This document shows, piece after piece, positions 34,420-35,541 of a DNA stretch of 35,541 nt (its first letter is position 1; each line of letters begins with the position of its first letter). The stretch comes from Solirubrobacterales bacterium (GTDB lineage Bacteria > Actinomycetota > Thermoleophilia > Solirubrobacterales > Solirubrobacteraceae): assembly GCA_025963905.1 (NCBI GenBank), contig JAOPZW010000114.1, positions 1 to 35,541 of the forward strand. Direction: 5' to 3'. Below the pieces are notes generated by a model. That model had not been told where the DNA came from. It worked only from the letters and a program-made list of their open reading frames with translations, and made no database searches. A program made the position numbers and the translations under genes.

Positions 34420-34708
34420 GATGTTCGACTACATTCCCGGCAATTCCACGCAACGCAAGGTGAACGGCAGGTTTGCCGTGAAGCCGAACCGAGCGCGTCT
34501 CGTCCGGGTCGCGGCCGCCCTGAGCGCGATCGCCATCGCTGCCCCGCTGACGACCGCGGCCGCCGCGACGGCCTCCGCCGGGCCCGTTGACAAGCCCGCG
34601 GCCACGCTGACCGCGCCCACGTACGTCACCACCGCCCCGACTACCTTCATCAACAACAACAACCAGGTGTCCTCCGAGAGCAACTCGTTGGGCGGTCAAA
34701 CGGCCTAA
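34420..34708 (+). CDS. Small secreted protein, paralog 2
   Basis: MFDYIPGNSTQRKVNGRFAVKPNRARLVRVAAALSAIAIAAPLTTAAAA...TTFINNNNQVSSESNSLGGQTA; tandem paralog of 33744-34034 with the same upstream region. Confidence 0.8.
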
Positions 34709-34769
34709 TGACGGTTCGGCGCATCCCGACCGTTCCACCAGCCACCCGGAGCACCACAAGACTCGCGCG

Positions 34770-34800
34770 CGGCCGTGCCCCGAGCGCGGCCGTCTCATTT
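34770..34800 (+). terminator. Terminator, copy C (imperfect stem)
   Basis: cggccgtgccccgagcgcggccg followed by tctcatttaaggg. Confidence 0.55.
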
Positions 34801-34802
34801 AA

Positions 34803-34850
34803 GGGCGGCGGCAAGAAGCCCGGCCAGGTCGCGTGCCAGAACGTCTCGAG
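34803..34850 (+). pseudogene. Fragment of the COG4315-type gene
   Basis: ggcaagaagcccggccaggtcgcgtgccagaacgtctc matches 31533-31572 of the intact gene (GDKKPGQITCQNVS). Confidence 0.8.
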
Positions 34851-34859
34851 TCTTCGATC

Positions 34860-35080
34860 GTGAGGAGCGCTCGCCCGGCCATCCCATCGAGAACGTCGTG
34901 CCGGAGAACGGGGACGACCCGGTGGTTCAGGCCCTCGACATCATCATGCTCGCCATGATCGGCGGGCGCGAGCGCACCGCGGGGCGCTTGAGCGAGCTGT
35001 TGACGAGCTGCGGCTTCGGCGAGCCCAAGGTGATCCCAACCGAGGGACGGCTGCGCATCGTCGAGGCACCGGCGGTGTGA
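34860..35080 (+). pseudogene. C-terminal fragment of an O-methyltransferase-like gene
   Basis: VVPENGDDPVVQALDIIMLAMIGGRERTAGRLSELLTSCGFGEPKVIPTEGRLRIVEA resembles the C-terminus of SAM-dependent O-methyltransferases; no N-terminal domain upstream. Confidence 0.65.
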
Positions 35081-35090
35081 CCCACCGCTG

Positions 35091-35216
35091 CTGAGCGCCA
35101 ACGCGCCACAGTTGACCACTCCCACCCCGTTCCACAGCCAAACCGCGATCAAGTGGTTCGAGATTGGTATTGACCAGTCCTCGAGGCGCTAGTAGCTTGC
35201 CACACGCCCCGAAGGG
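35091..35216 (-). repeat. Right arm of imperfect inverted repeat, immediately upstream of gntR
   Basis: Reverse complement aligns to 141-264 over more than 100 bp with scattered mismatches and small indels. Confidence 0.9.
35165..35176 (+). promoter_or_regulatory. GntR/HutC dre-like operator TGGTATTGACCA
   Basis: TGGT-N4-ACCA about 85 bp upstream of the GntR start; HutC-subfamily regulators (DasR/NagR) bind TGGT...ACCA palindromes. Confidence 0.6.
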
Positions 35217-35258
35217 CTCTGACACACAGGGCTCACCCGGGGCCTGGGAGATAGAACT

Positions 35259-35541
35259 GTGGCAAGTGGTGTAGACCAAAACGGCACGTCGTCCAAGCAG
35301 GAGCTCGCACGCGACGCTCTGCTGGAGCTCGTCGGCAGCCTCGAGATCGGCGCGGCGATCCCGCCCGAGCGGCGCCTTGCGACGCAGCTCGGCGTCTCAC
35401 GACCGACGCTGCGCATGGCGATCGACGAGCTCGTGCGCGAGGGGCTGCTGCTGCGCCGCCACGGCTCGGGCACGTACGTCGCCGAGCCGAAGATCGCGCT
35501 GCCACTGACGATCACGTCGTTCTCGGAGGACATGCGCCAGC
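35259..35541 (+). CDS. GntR-family (HutC-like) transcriptional regulator, N-terminal wHTH part; continues across the circular junction into 1-~150
   Basis: GTG start; VASGVDQNGTSSKQELARDALLELVGSLEIGAAIPPERRLATQLGVSRPTLRMAIDELVREGLLLRRHGSGTYVAEPKIALPLTITSFSEDMRQ is a typical GntR wHTH plus linker. Confidence 0.85.
   Translation, partial: MASGVDQNGTSSKQELARDALLELVGSLEIGAAIPPERRLATQLGVSRPTLRMAIDELVREGLLLRRHGSGTYVAEPKIALPLTITSFSEDMRQ
35267..35278 (+). promoter_or_regulatory. Possible second dre-like site TGGTGTAGACCA overlapping the gntR start region
   Basis: TGGT-N4-ACCA palindrome at codons 3-7 of the predicted GntR ORF. Confidence 0.5.
35426..35541. repeat. Terminal direct repeat, right copy (identical to 1-116)
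   Basis: Exact 116-base match to the window start; consistent with a circular contig. Confidence 0.97.

Overview
High-GC actinobacterial-type DNA (gene content resembles Solirubrobacterales-like actinobacteria; this is inference). The first 116 bp are repeated exactly at 35426-35541, so the window is probably a circular (or tandemly duplicated) unit of about 35.4 kb. Closing the circle joins a GntR/HutC-type regulator that is truncated by an imperfect ~110-125 bp inverted repeat. Each arm of that repeat carries a TGGT-N4-ACCA (dre-like) operator. Main content: (i) an overlapping HIT-hydrolase / membrane protein / PEP-synthase-like + MazG-like fusion operon (1.1-4.7 kb); (ii) a DISARM/BREX-like defence module of SNF2 helicase-DUF3883, DUF1156 DNA methyltransferase, and Swt1-HEPN/DUF499 ATPase, followed without a gap by a membrane coiled-coil protein and a large PIN-like protein (5.5-17.6 kb); (iii) a convergent recC-recB-recD operon (17.9-26.6 kb); (iv) a benzoylformate-decarboxylase-like ThDP enzyme, a ferric-reductase-like flavoprotein and an FMN-binding secreted protein (26.9-30.4 kb); (v) a degenerate, triplicated cassette of ECF sigma / zf-HC2 anti-sigma remnants, a conserved promoter, a small secreted protein, and a near-identical terminator (30.5-34.8 kb), with several pseudogene fragments around it. 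I recognised no replication, partition, relaxase, integrase or transposase gene. Annotation is from reading translations and sequence only; no searches were run.
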